64,000 nt of DNA, from assembly GCA_017651625.1 (NCBI GenBank), contig JAGCCP010000030.1:1-64000 (forward strand), given 5' to 3'. This document shows, piece by piece, positions 22,899 to 31,564 of this stretch; positions within the stretch are counted from its first letter, which is position 1, and each line of letters opens with the position of its first letter. The notes under the pieces were generated by a model. That model was not told where the DNA came from and did not search any database. It saw nothing but the letters and a program-made list of their open reading frames with translations. Both the position numbers and the translations under genes were made by a program. This DNA comes from Candidatus Ruminimicrobiellum bubulum (GTDB lineage Bacteria; Elusimicrobiota; Endomicrobiia; Endomicrobiales; Endomicrobiaceae).

Positions 22899-24026
22899 AT
22901 GATAGACAACTTGAAAAGGAAAAAAGCGGTACTTGAACTTTCAAATGGTATGAAGTTCGAAGGTAAACTTATAGGATACGATGGTGCTGTAAGCGGAGAA
23001 ATGGTTTTTAATACCGGAATGCTCGGTTACAGTGAATCAATGTCGGATCCTTCTTATATCGGACAAATTCTTGTCTTTAGTTTTTGTCTTATAGGAAATT
23101 ACGGAGTTCCTAAATTAGAAAACGATAATTTTTTAACGGCACTCGGTCATGAAAGTTCATCGATAAAAACACAAGGAATTATAGTGTCTGAAATATTTGA
23201 CGAGAGTTATCATTACGGAAGCATGATACCTCTTGAACAGTGGATGATAGAACAAAAAGTTCCCGGAATTGCAGGAATAGATACAAGATATTTAGTTCAA
23301 ACAATAAGAAATACAAGAAACCTTTTCGGTTGGATAGTTCCCGAAGGTTGTAAAAAAGAAAATACAATAAGAAAATTCCCTTTCATAGAAAACTTTAAAA
23401 AAGATGAATATATAGATCCGTCAAAATTTAATCTTATGCCGACGGTATCCACAAAAGAAAGAAAGGTATTCGGAACAGGCAATAAAAAAGTTGCCGTTGT
23501 AGATTGCGGTGTAAAATGGAATATTTTAAGAATGCTTGTAGATAGAGGTTGTCAAATAGAGTTGGTACCTTGGGATACGGACTTTTCTACCGTTGAAGCA
23601 GACGGTTGGCTCATAAGTAACGGTCCCGGAGATCCGAGAAATACGGGAGATTTGGTAGAAAGAGTAAAAGTTTTGTTAAAAGGTAACAAACCTGTTTTAG
23701 GTATTTGTTTGGGGCACCAAATAATATCTCTTGCAAGCGGTGCAAAAATAAAAAAGATGCCTTACGGTCACAGAAGTCATAACCAACCGGTATTTATTAT
23801 ACCGGAACAGAAGGCATTTATGACGAGCCAAAATCACAGTTATACTGTGGATCCGTCAACAATTACAAAAGATTGGTCTTTATGGTTTGAAAATGCAAAC
23901 GATAAAGGTGTTGAAGGTATAAGACATAAAACAAAACCGTTTATGTCGGTACAGTTCCATCCCGAAGCATCAAGCGGTCCTAACGATACTGCATGGATAC
24001 TTTCGGAATTTATTGAAAAATTATAA
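22899..24026 (+). CDS. carA: Carbamoyl-phosphate synthase small subunit
   Basis: 375 residues. It hydrolyses glutamine and channels ammonia to CarB for arginine and pyrimidine synthesis. The N-terminal CPSase_sm domain begins 'KAVLELSNGMKFEGKLIG' and includes 'GMLGYSESMSDPSYIGQIL'. The class I amidotransferase has the nucleophile in 'VLGICLGHQIISLASG' and the His/Glu pair in 'SVQFHPEASSGP'. Its ribosome-binding site lies in the loop of a 10-bp palindrome that ends at the base before ATG, so initiation could depend on that structure. carB follows after 227 bases of repeat DNA. Confidence 0.96.
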   Translation: MIDNLKRKKAVLELSNGMKFEGKLIGYDGAVSGEMVFNTGMLGYSESMSDPSYIGQILVFSFCLIGNYGVPKLENDNFLTALGHESSSIKTQGIIVSEIFDESYHYGSMIPLEQWMIEQKVPGIAGIDTRYLVQTIRNTRNLFGWIVPEGCKKENTIRKFPFIENFKKDEYIDPSKFNLMPTVSTKERKVFGTGNKKVAVVDCGVKWNILRMLVDRGCQIELVPWDTDFSTVEADGWLISNGPGDPRNTGDLVERVKVLLKGNKPVLGICLGHQIISLASGAKIKKMPYGHRSHNQPVFIIPEQKAFMTSQNHSYTVDPSTITKDWSLWFENANDKGVEGIRHKTKPFMSVQFHPEASSGPNDTAWILSEFIEKL

Positions 24027-24088
24027 AATTGCCAAAGGCAAATTTGATAAATTATTAGGTTTTTTTGCAAAGCAAAAAAAATACAACT

Positions 24089-24107
24089 GAAATCACGGAG
24101 TGATTTC
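24089..24107. repeat. Mini-hairpins between carA and carB
   Basis: GAAATCAC-GGA-GTGATTTC at 24089-24107, and TTTTTTGC-AAA-GCAAAAAA just upstream (about 24060-24078). Both have the triloop design found at many other sites in the window. Confidence 0.65.
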
Positions 24108-24110
24108 AAA

Positions 24111-24227
24111 GACCGCAGAGTTGCAGACGAACCGAAGTATTTTGCGACTGCAGTGTACAAAGTAAAAGCGGTAGCGGATGGTACATAAGGGAGCAAAATA
24201 CAAAGGTGTAGACAAAAATATGCGGTC
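24111..24227 (+). repeat. GTGTAC-head hairpin element, copy 7
   Basis: Perfect ends GACCGCA (24111-24117) and TGCGGTC (24221-24227), inner stem GTATTTTGC (24137-24145) with GCAAAATAC (24193-24201), and head GTGTAC...GGTACA with the GGTAGCGGAT insertion. It ends 26 bases before carB. Confidence 0.85.
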
Positions 24228-24253
24228 GCTATAATCTGTTTAAGGAAAATTCT

Positions 24254-27200
24254 ATGATACTAAACTTTTTAAAGCCCAAAGGAAATAAAAAACAAAAAGT
24301 AATTTTGCTCGGTTCGGGAGCATTATCTATAGGTCAAGCGGGAGAATTTGATTATTCCGGTTCTCAGGCCGTAAAAGCTTTGCAGGAAGAAAACCTTGAA
24401 GTTATAGTCGTTAATCCGAATATTGCTTCGGTTCAAACAAACAAAGATATCGATAAAAAAGTTTATCTTTATCCCGTAACACCGTTTTGGGTGAAAAAAG
24501 TTATAGAAAAAGAAAAACCGGTCGGAATAATATCAAGTTTCGGCGGACAAACTGCTTTAAATTGTGTTATAGAACTTTATAAATCGGGAGTTTTACAAAA
24601 ATACGGAGTTGAAGTTTTGGGAACATCTGTTGATTCTCTGGAAATGTCGGAAAACAGAGATTTGTTTGCCGCAAAGATGAAAGAGATAAATGTTCCTATT
24701 CCTGCAAGTAAAGCGGTATCCACCGTTAAAGAAGCATTAAAAGTTGCGGAAGAAATAGGTTATCCGGTAATAACAAGATCCGCATTTGCTTTAGGCGGAC
24801 TTGGTAGCGGTCTTGCGGAAAACAAAGAAAAACTTGAACAACTTGCATCTGCTGCTTTAATGAGTGTTCCTCAAATTTTAATAGAAAAATCGTTATATGG
24901 TTGGAAAGAAATAGAATATGAAGTGATGAGAGACAGACAAGGTAATTGTATAACCATTTGTAACATGGAAAATTTTGACCCGATGGGAATACATACCGGT
25001 GACTCAATAGTTGTTGCACCGTGCCAAACGATAGATAATATCGAAAACAATATGTTGAGAGATACTGCGATAAAAATTGTTCACAATATCGGTGTAATAG
25101 GGGAATGTAATGTTCAGTTTGCATTAAGTCCTTACACAAAAGAATTTTATGTTATAGAAATAAATGCAAGACTCTCGAGATCTTCCGCTCTTGCATCAAA
25201 AGCTACGGGTTATCCTATAGCATACATTGCCGCAAAAGTTGTATCGGGATTCAATTTACTTGAACTTAAAAATCCCGTAACACAAACAACGTCGGCATTT
25301 TATGAACCGTCATTAGATTATGTAACTTTAAAAGTACCGAGATGGGACTTAACAAAATTTACCGGAGTTTCAAAACTTTTGGGAACTCAGATGAAATCCG
25401 TCGGTGAAGTTATGGCTATAGGAAGAAATTTTTGTGAAATAACACAAAAAGCCATAAGAATGGTTAATGAAAACGATGAAGGAATAACTGTCGGAAGATT
25501 TAAAGATGCAACAAAAAAAGAGCTCGAATATGAAATAGCAAATCCTACGAATTTAAGATTGTTTGCAATATATGAAGTGTTTAAAAGAGGTTATTCTATA
25601 GATAAAATTGCAGATTTGTCAAAAATTTCAAGATGGTTTTTAGCACATATAAAACATCTTGCAGATACGGAAAACGAGCTTGTTGAGTTAATAAAAAAGA
25701 GTAAAGCAAAATCCGTTTATGATGCTTTTAAAAATTTAGGGAAAGATTATATAAGAAACTTAAAAAAACTCGGGTTTTCCGACTATCAATTAGTAAAGTT
25801 TTTTCTTAGTATAAAAGAACCTAACAAAAAACATACACAAAAAGATATTAAAAAACTTTCACTTGAAATAAGAAAATTGAGAAAAAAATTAAATATTGTT
25901 CCTGTAGTAAAACAAATAGATACGACATCTGCCGAATATCCTACAGGTTCAAATTATTTATATTTGTCTTATGACGGTACACATAACGATATAATACTCA
26001 CAAAGAAAAATTCCGGTATTATTACACTCGGCAGCGGAAGTTACAGAATAGGTAGCAGTTGCGAGTTTGATTGGTGTTCCGTAATGACAAGTAAATATTT
26101 TAAAACAAAAAGAGCAGACAGTATAATTATAAATTGTAATCCGGAAACCGTATCGACGGATTTTTCAACATCCAACAGACTGTATTTCGAAGAATTATCT
26201 TTTGAAAGAGTATTGGATATTGTTGATATGGAAAAACCGAAAGGTGTTATAGCTTGTATGGGCGGACAAAACCCGAACAATCTTATACCGTCTTTAAATG
26301 AAGCTAAAGTTAAAATTTTGGGACATAGTGCAAAAACCGTTGATATGGCGGAAGACAGAAACAAATTTTCCGCCTTGCTGGATAAAATGGGTATAGATCA
26401 ACCCGAATGGATATCTGCAACTTCAAGGAAAGAAATAGATGAGTTTATTAACAGAGTAGGATATCCTGTTCTTATAAGACCAAGTTTTGTTTTATCCGGA
26501 ACACTTATGAATGTTGCCGGAGATGAAAAGAGTTTGGATTATTTTCTTTCATTAACTAAAGATATTTCGGATGATTATCCGGTAGTAATTTCAAAGTTTA
26601 TCCTCGATGCAAAAGAAGTTGAATGTGACGGAGTCGCCAAAAACGGAGAAGTAATAATTTCGCTGGTAAGCGAACATGTTGAAAATGCCGGTATTCACAG
26701 CGGTGATGCAACACTTGTTTTCCCGCCGGAAAAACTTTATGTAAAGACAGTAAATACAATAAAAGATATCGTTAGAAAAATTGCAAGAGGATTAAATCTT
26801 AACGGACCGTTCAATATCCAGTTTATTGCGAAAGATAACGATGTTAAAGTTATAGAGTGTAACTCGAGAGCTTCAAGGTCATTCCCTTTCATTTCAAAAG
26901 TTTCGGGTAAAAATCTTGCAGAAATTTCTTGTAAGGTTATGAACAACGAAAAGATAAGTAAAATTATGATAGATGAAAGCGAAATTCCTTTTGTAGGAAT
27001 GAAAGCATCAATGTTCAGTTATCAAAGACTCGACGGAGCAGATCCCGTAACCGGTGTAGAAATGGGTTCTACCGGTGAAGTCGGTTGCTTAGGTAAAGAT
27101 TTTAATCAGGCAATGATATTGTCGCTTGAAGCAACACAAATTAAAAAGCCGGTTAAAGGTATATTGGTAAGTTCCGGAAGAGAAAGAGATAAAATAAAAT

Positions 27201-27538
27201 TTATGGAAGTGGTAGAAAATTTATATAAGTTAAATGTTCCGGTATATGCAACGACGGGAACAGCAAACTATTTAAGATCCAGAGGATACAATGTTCATTT
27301 GGTTAATTGGACGGAGGATCCTAAAGCTATAGATGTTATAAAAGACGGAAAAGTTGATTTTGTTGTAAATATTCATAAAACATTTGATATTGCCGAAAGA
27401 AAAGAAAATGCAATTATAAGAAAAGCTGCAATTAAGTGCGGTTGTTCATTATTAACCAATATGGAAAAAGTTATTGCATATTTAAAATCTCTCGACGAAT
27501 ACGATAAACTTCAAGACATAGAATGTATTAACTTATAA
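24254..27538 (+). CDS. carB: Carbamoyl-phosphate synthase large subunit
   Basis: 1094 residues, full length for the family. Two homologous ATP-grasp halves are visible. The first begins 'KKQKVILLGSGALSIGQAGEFDYSGSQAVKAL' and contains 'VIEINARLSRSSALASKATGYPIAYIAAK'. The second begins 'GIITLGSGSYRIGSSCEFDWCSV' and contains 'VIECNSRASRSFPFISKVSG'. The C-terminal MGS-like allosteric domain is 'KGILVSSGRERDKIKFMEVVENLYKLNVPVYATTGTANYL'. It makes carbamoyl phosphate from bicarbonate, ammonia delivered by CarA and two ATP. It is preceded by hairpin element copy 7 and convergent with recG. Confidence 0.97.
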   Translation: MILNFLKPKGNKKQKVILLGSGALSIGQAGEFDYSGSQAVKALQEENLEVIVVNPNIASVQTNKDIDKKVYLYPVTPFWVKKVIEKEKPVGIISSFGGQTALNCVIELYKSGVLQKYGVEVLGTSVDSLEMSENRDLFAAKMKEINVPIPASKAVSTVKEALKVAEEIGYPVITRSAFALGGLGSGLAENKEKLEQLASAALMSVPQILIEKSLYGWKEIEYEVMRDRQGNCITICNMENFDPMGIHTGDSIVVAPCQTIDNIENNMLRDTAIKIVHNIGVIGECNVQFALSPYTKEFYVIEINARLSRSSALASKATGYPIAYIAAKVVSGFNLLELKNPVTQTTSAFYEPSLDYVTLKVPRWDLTKFTGVSKLLGTQMKSVGEVMAIGRNFCEITQKAIRMVNENDEGITVGRFKDATKKELEYEIANPTNLRLFAIYEVFKRGYSIDKIADLSKISRWFLAHIKHLADTENELVELIKKSKAKSVYDAFKNLGKDYIRNLKKLGFSDYQLVKFFLSIKEPNKKHTQKDIKKLSLEIRKLRKKLNIVPVVKQIDTTSAEYPTGSNYLYLSYDGTHNDIILTKKNSGIITLGSGSYRIGSSCEFDWCSVMTSKYFKTKRADSIIINCNPETVSTDFSTSNRLYFEELSFERVLDIVDMEKPKGVIACMGGQNPNNLIPSLNEAKVKILGHSAKTVDMAEDRNKFSALLDKMGIDQPEWISATSRKEIDEFINRVGYPVLIRPSFVLSGTLMNVAGDEKSLDYFLSLTKDISDDYPVVISKFILDAKEVECDGVAKNGEVIISLVSEHVENAGIHSGDATLVFPPEKLYVKTVNTIKDIVRKIARGLNLNGPFNIQFIAKDNDVKVIECNSRASRSFPFISKVSGKNLAEISCKVMNNEKISKIMIDESEIPFVGMKASMFSYQRLDGADPVTGVEMGSTGEVGCLGKDFNQAMILSLEATQIKKPVKGILVSSGRERDKIKFMEVVENLYKLNVPVYATTGTANYLRSRGYNVHLVNWTEDPKAIDVIKDGKVDFVVNIHKTFDIAERKENAIIRKAAIKCGCSLLTNMEKVIAYLKSLDEYDKLQDIECINL

Positions 27539-27546
27539 TCTGGCTT

Positions 27547-29643
27547 TTATCCTACTTGAATGATTTTCGAAAGTTGTGAATATTTTGTGTTAATTAAATA
27601 ATTTATATTTGTGTGATCCGGGGTGATAAGCTCCGGATCTTTTGCAATAATATCCACAGCAACCTGTTTTGCATATTCTATAAGTTTTACATCTTTTATA
27701 ATATCACCGGCTTTAAATTCCGGAAAGCCGTGTTGTAATGTGCCCGTAAATTCTCCCGGTCCTCTCATTTTTAAATCTTCGGAAGCTATTTTAAATCCGT
27801 CGGTAGTAGAAGTCATTATTTGCAATCTTTGTTTTGCCGTTTGCCCTTTTGCACTTGATACAAGTATACAATAAGATTTTTTCTGCCCTCTGCCGACTCT
27901 GCCTCTTAATTGGTGTAATGTGGCAAGTCCGTATCTGTCTGCATGTTGAATTATTATCATTGTTGCATTCGGAACATCAATACCTACTTCAATAACGGTA
28001 GTTGATATTAAAATATCAAATTCTCTGTTTTTAAATTTTATCATTACATCATTTTTTTCTTTGGGTTTCATTTTTCCGTGAAGCAATGCAACTCTGTTAT
28101 TTTTAAAAACCGTTTTTGAAAGCTTTTCTGCTTCCTGTGTTGCGGATTTTAGTTCAATTTTATCCGATTCGTCTACCAGGGGATAAACTATATATATTTG
28201 ATTACCTTTTTCTATTTCTTCCAAGGCATAATCGTAAGCAATGTTTTCGGATAAACAATAAGTTTGTATAGGAGTTCTGTTCGGCGGTAACTCATCCAAT
28301 ACGCTTACAGCCATTTCTCCGTATATCGTCATTGCAAGCCCTCTCGGTATAGGGGTGGCTGTCATCATTAAAACATCGGGATTGTTTCCTTTTGCAAGGG
28401 CGGAAGCTTTTTGTAAAACTCCGAATCGGTGTTGTTCATCTATAATTACAAGACTTAAATTTTTAAATTCTATTCTGTCTTGCATTACGGAATGTGTCCC
28501 TACAATTATATTTACGGTTCCGTCTTTTATTGCAGGTAAAACGTCTTTCTGTTTTTTCTTTGACTTTAAACTTGAAGATGTAACAAGTTCAATATTCACA
28601 TTCAAACCTTCAAGCATATTTTTGAACGTAAGATAATGTTGTTCCGCAAGAAGTTCTGTTGGCGCTATTATTGCCGTTTGGTAACCGTTTTCTACAGCAA
28701 GAAGTATTGCGCTTAAAGCAACTACGGTTTTACCGGAACCTACATCACCCATAAGCATCCTGTTCATTGCTTTTTTACTCATCATATCGTTAAAAATTTC
28801 ATTTATTGCTTTTTTTTGTGCTCGTGTAAATTCAAACTTAAGCTGATTTTTAAACGGAGTTAATAATTTTTTTGTTATTTTATAGTTGCTTGTTTTAGGT
28901 TTTATTATATTTTTTTGTTTTGCTTTTGTAAGAACTATCTGTAACAGTAAAAACTCTTGTAAAGCAAAAGACTGTCTTGCGAGTTCCGCTTCTTGTAACG
29001 TTTTAGGAAAATGTATAGTCTTTATTGCTTTACCTATAGGCATAAGTTTTGTTTTATATTGTTCGTTATTTGATATTATGTCCGGATAAAGGTTTGCCAT
29101 ATCGTTTAAAACAAGTTTTAGTGCCGATAAAATTGTTTTTTGAGTTATTCCTGCGGTTAAATCGTAAACAGGAATAAGTTTGTTGAATTGTTCGCTAACC
29201 GAATCTTTGTTTTCTACTATTTCGTAATCTTCAACCGAAACCTGTTTTTGCCCGAATTTCAGTTCGCATATACCGTATATATAAGCAAAAGAATTTTGCT
29301 TGAAAGCGTTTTTTATTGTTGCAAAGATATCGAATTTTGAGTACGGGTTAACTTTTCTGAAAAAATTTGCGGTAATTGTGCCTGAACCGTCATCTATTTC
29401 CACAGAAAATATAGATAAATTCATAGATAGTTTTTTTGTGTAAGTATTTACAATTTTACCGAATATGCAATAATGTTGGCTGAAAAGAATGTTTGATATT
29501 TTTGTTATTACGGTTCTGTCTTGGTATGTTCTGGGGAAAAACGTTATCAAATCTTCAACATTATTTATTGAAAGTTTAGATAATGCTAAAGCTCTTTTAG
29601 GCCCTATACCTTTAATATATTTAATATCCGTAGATAAATTCAT
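27547..29643 (-). CDS. recG: ATP-dependent DNA helicase RecG
   Basis: 698 residues from the ATG at 29643 (MNLSTDIKYIKGIGPKRALALSKL); the open frame extends 53 codons further with hydrophobic non-family sequence, so I chose this start. Wedge/OB domain about 55-150. Helicase motifs: Walker A 'MGDVGSGKTVVALSAI', 'APTELLAEQH', DEQH in 'VIIDEQHRFGVLQK', 'MMTATPIPR', 'STTVIEVGIDVPNATMIII', 'HQLRGRVGRG'. It reverses stalled replication forks and processes branched recombination intermediates. No strong ribosome-binding site is seen; it is divergent from yggS with less than 100 bases between the two starts. Confidence 0.95.
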   Translation of the reverse strand: MNLSTDIKYIKGIGPKRALALSKLSINNVEDLITFFPRTYQDRTVITKISNILFSQHYCIFGKIVNTYTKKLSMNLSIFSVEIDDGSGTITANFFRKVNPYSKFDIFATIKNAFKQNSFAYIYGICELKFGQKQVSVEDYEIVENKDSVSEQFNKLIPVYDLTAGITQKTILSALKLVLNDMANLYPDIISNNEQYKTKLMPIGKAIKTIHFPKTLQEAELARQSFALQEFLLLQIVLTKAKQKNIIKPKTSNYKITKKLLTPFKNQLKFEFTRAQKKAINEIFNDMMSKKAMNRMLMGDVGSGKTVVALSAILLAVENGYQTAIIAPTELLAEQHYLTFKNMLEGLNVNIELVTSSSLKSKKKQKDVLPAIKDGTVNIIVGTHSVMQDRIEFKNLSLVIIDEQHRFGVLQKASALAKGNNPDVLMMTATPIPRGLAMTIYGEMAVSVLDELPPNRTPIQTYCLSENIAYDYALEEIEKGNQIYIVYPLVDESDKIELKSATQEAEKLSKTVFKNNRVALLHGKMKPKEKNDVMIKFKNREFDILISTTVIEVGIDVPNATMIIIQHADRYGLATLHQLRGRVGRGQKKSYCILVSSAKGQTAKQRLQIMTSTTDGFKIASEDLKMRGPGEFTGTLQHGFPEFKAGDIIKDVKLIEYAKQVAVDIIAKDPELITPDHTNINYLINTKYSQLSKIIQVG

Positions 29644-29695
29644 TCTGATATTATACAAAAATATTATATAAAAGGATAGACATTTAGTAATATTA

Positions 29696-29724
29696 TTAAC
29701 AAGTGGCACAAAATATGGTATAAT
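29696..29724 (+). promoter_or_regulatory. Promoter of the yggS-proC unit
   Basis: TTAACA (29696-29701), 17-base spacer, TATAAT (29719-29724). The expected start, near 29731, is only about seven bases before the GTG codon. Confidence 0.8.
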
Positions 29725-29737
29725 AAGCGGATAAATT

Positions 29738-30430
29738 GTGGATACTATAGCTAAAAATATTAATGATATACAAAAGAGAATAGAAAAGGTATCAAACGGC
29801 AAGAAAATAACGTTGCTTGCCGTTACTAAGACTTTTTCCGCGGAATGTGCTAAACAGGCTATAGATGCGGGAATTTTAGATATTGCCGAAAGTAAAATAC
29901 AGGAAGCTTTACCTAAATTCGAAGTTCTTTCAAATAGTTTAAATGGTATAAGTAAGCATTTTATAGGTCATTTACAATCAAATAAGGCTAAAAAAGCGGT
30001 ATTAAATTTCGATTTAATACAGTCTTTGGACAGTGTGGATTTAGCAAAAGATATAAACAGACATGCGAAAGATATCGGAAAAGTTCAAAAATGTTTAATT
30101 GAACTTAAAGTTTCTACCGAAGAAACAAAATATGGTGCATCAAAAGAAAAGGTTAGCGAAATATACGATTATTGCATTTCAAATTGTCCTAATATTTCTA
30201 TTTGCGGAATAATGACAATAGCGCCTTATTTTGATGATAAGGAATTGGTTAGACCTTATTTTAAATTAGCTTATAATGTTTTTGAAAATATAAGAAAAAT
30301 TAGAAACGATAGCAATTTCAATGTTTTGTCGATGGGAATGTCTGATGATTTTGAAATTGCAATACAAGAAGGTTCGAATATGGTAAGAGTTGGAACTGCT
30401 ATATTCGGGGAGAGAAATTATGATAAGTAA
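29738..30430 (+). CDS. yggS: YggS family pyridoxal phosphate homeostasis protein
   Basis: 230 residues, GTG start. Alanine-racemase-like TIM barrel that binds PLP through the lysine of 'LLAVTKTFSAE' (about residue 31). Other family blocks: 'ESKIQEALPKFEVL', 'HFIGHLQSNKAKKAV', 'IELKVSTEETKYGAS', 'CGIMTIAP', 'LSMGMSDDFEIAIQEGSNMVRVGTAIFGER'. It maintains PLP and amino-acid balance. There is no Shine-Dalgarno and the transcript should begin about seven bases upstream, so it may be translated as a leaderless message. It overlaps proC by 11 bases, a pairing common in bacteria. Confidence 0.92.
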   Translation: MDTIAKNINDIQKRIEKVSNGKKITLLAVTKTFSAECAKQAIDAGILDIAESKIQEALPKFEVLSNSLNGISKHFIGHLQSNKAKKAVLNFDLIQSLDSVDLAKDINRHAKDIGKVQKCLIELKVSTEETKYGASKEKVSEIYDYCISNCPNISICGIMTIAPYFDDKELVRPYFKLAYNVFENIRKIRNDSNFNVLSMGMSDDFEIAIQEGSNMVRVGTAIFGERNYDK

Positions 30431-31238
30431 AAAGTTTTACGACAAAAAGGTCGTTTTTATCGGTTCCGGTAATATGGCGGAAGCGATAATATCCGGTTTT
30501 GTAAAATACGATATTATAAAAGCTGCAAATATTGTTTGTAATGATATTTCAAGAGACAGATTACAATATATGTCTCAGAAGTATGCAGTATCCGCTCAAC
30601 AGGATAAAGGTGAAGCTTTAGATAAAGCTGATATTGTTTTCTTAACGATAAAGCCACAAACTTTTAAAGGTGTTTTGGAAGAATACGGCAAACAAATAGG
30701 AAAAGCAAAAATGGTTGTTACTATTGCTGCCGGTATTACGACTGAATTCGTAGAAAAATATCTTTCCAAGAAATCCGTTCTTATAAGAGTTATGCCTAAT
30801 ACTCCGGCACTTGTAGGAAAAGGTGCTATGGCTGTTTGCGGCGGAAAGAATGCAACAAAAGAAAATATAAACGATATAGCAGATTTATTTTCCGTTATCG
30901 GAAGAGTAGTTGTTGTTAAAGAAAAGCTAATAAATGCAATTACTGCGGTTTCCGGTTCAGGCCCTGCATACGTATTTTATTTTTCCGAAGTTATGAGACA
31001 AGCTGCCGAGAATTTAGGTATTCCCGCAGATATGGCTAAAGAGTTGGTTTATCAAACCATATTCGGTTCGGGGAAAATGCTTATTGAAAGCGGACTTGAT
31101 GATACGGTTTTAAGAAAAAATGTTACTTCTCCCGGAGGAACAACAGAAAAAGCTATGGAAGAATTTTTGAACAGTGATTTTAAACAAGTTGTTTTTTCTG
31201 CTATCGAAAAAGCTAAACAAAGGGCAGAAGAACTTTAA
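30420..31238 (+). CDS. proC: Pyrroline-5-carboxylate reductase
   Basis: 272 residues from the ATG after GGGGAGAG. NAD(P)H-dependent last step of proline synthesis. N-terminal Rossmann motif 'KVVFIGSGNMAEAIISGF'; 'VFLTIKPQTF', 'VTIAAGITTEFVE', 'VIRVMPNTPALVGKGAMAV' and the C-terminal dimer/active-site block 'AVSGSGPAYVFYFSEVM' and 'TSPGGTTEKAMEEF'. It overlaps yggS and is followed by the YggU-like gene, giving the common yggS-proC-yggU order. Confidence 0.95.
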   Translation: MISKKFYDKKVVFIGSGNMAEAIISGFVKYDIIKAANIVCNDISRDRLQYMSQKYAVSAQQDKGEALDKADIVFLTIKPQTFKGVLEEYGKQIGKAKMVVTIAAGITTEFVEKYLSKKSVLIRVMPNTPALVGKGAMAVCGGKNATKENINDIADLFSVIGRVVVVKEKLINAITAVSGSGPAYVFYFSEVMRQAAENLGIPADMAKELVYQTIFGSGKMLIESGLDDTVLRKNVTSPGGTTEKAMEEFLNSDFKQVVFSAIEKAKQRAEEL

Positions 31239-31272
31239 TATATAATAAGTAATAAGTAGAGAGGTAAAAGTA

Positions 31273-31536
31273 ATGATTATTAAAGTAAGAGTAATTCCTA
31301 ATTCAAAAAGAAATGATGTTGTTAGCAGAATTGGGTCTATTTTGAGAGTAAAAATTGCTGCTCCTGCAGTTGAAGGAAAAGCAAATGAAGAATTGTGTGA
31401 ATATTTGTCGGACTTTTTCGATGTTAACAGATCTCATGTTCTCTTAAGAAAAGGAGAAAGAGGAAGAGAGAAAACTATAGAAATTACAGGCAGAACAGAA
31501 GAAGAATTGGAAGAAGTTTTAGATACAATACCGTAG
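31273..31536 (+). CDS. DUF167/YggU family protein
   Basis: 87 residues: 'IKVRVIPNSKRNDVV', 'LRVKIAAPAVEGKANEELCEYLSDFF', 'VLLRKGERGREKTIEI'. This small alpha/beta family commonly sits after proC or yggT; its function is not established. AGAGAGG lies before the ATG. It is 34 bases downstream of proC, so it is likely in the same transcript. Confidence 0.85.
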   Translation: MIIKVRVIPNSKRNDVVSRIGSILRVKIAAPAVEGKANEELCEYLSDFFDVNRSHVLLRKGERGREKTIEITGRTEEELEEVLDTIP

Positions 31537-31564
31537 AAATTAACTTGAAGTTTAAGAGATATAT

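Noticed and set aside
24726-25139. 137-codon minus-strand open frame inside carB
   Set aside because: Antisense shadow of the first ATP-grasp domain of CarB; no start signal or family motif.
29644-29802. N-terminal extension of RecG
   Set aside because: The extra 53 codons are hydrophobic and unlike RecG, overlap the yggS promoter and start, and are not needed for a full-length protein.
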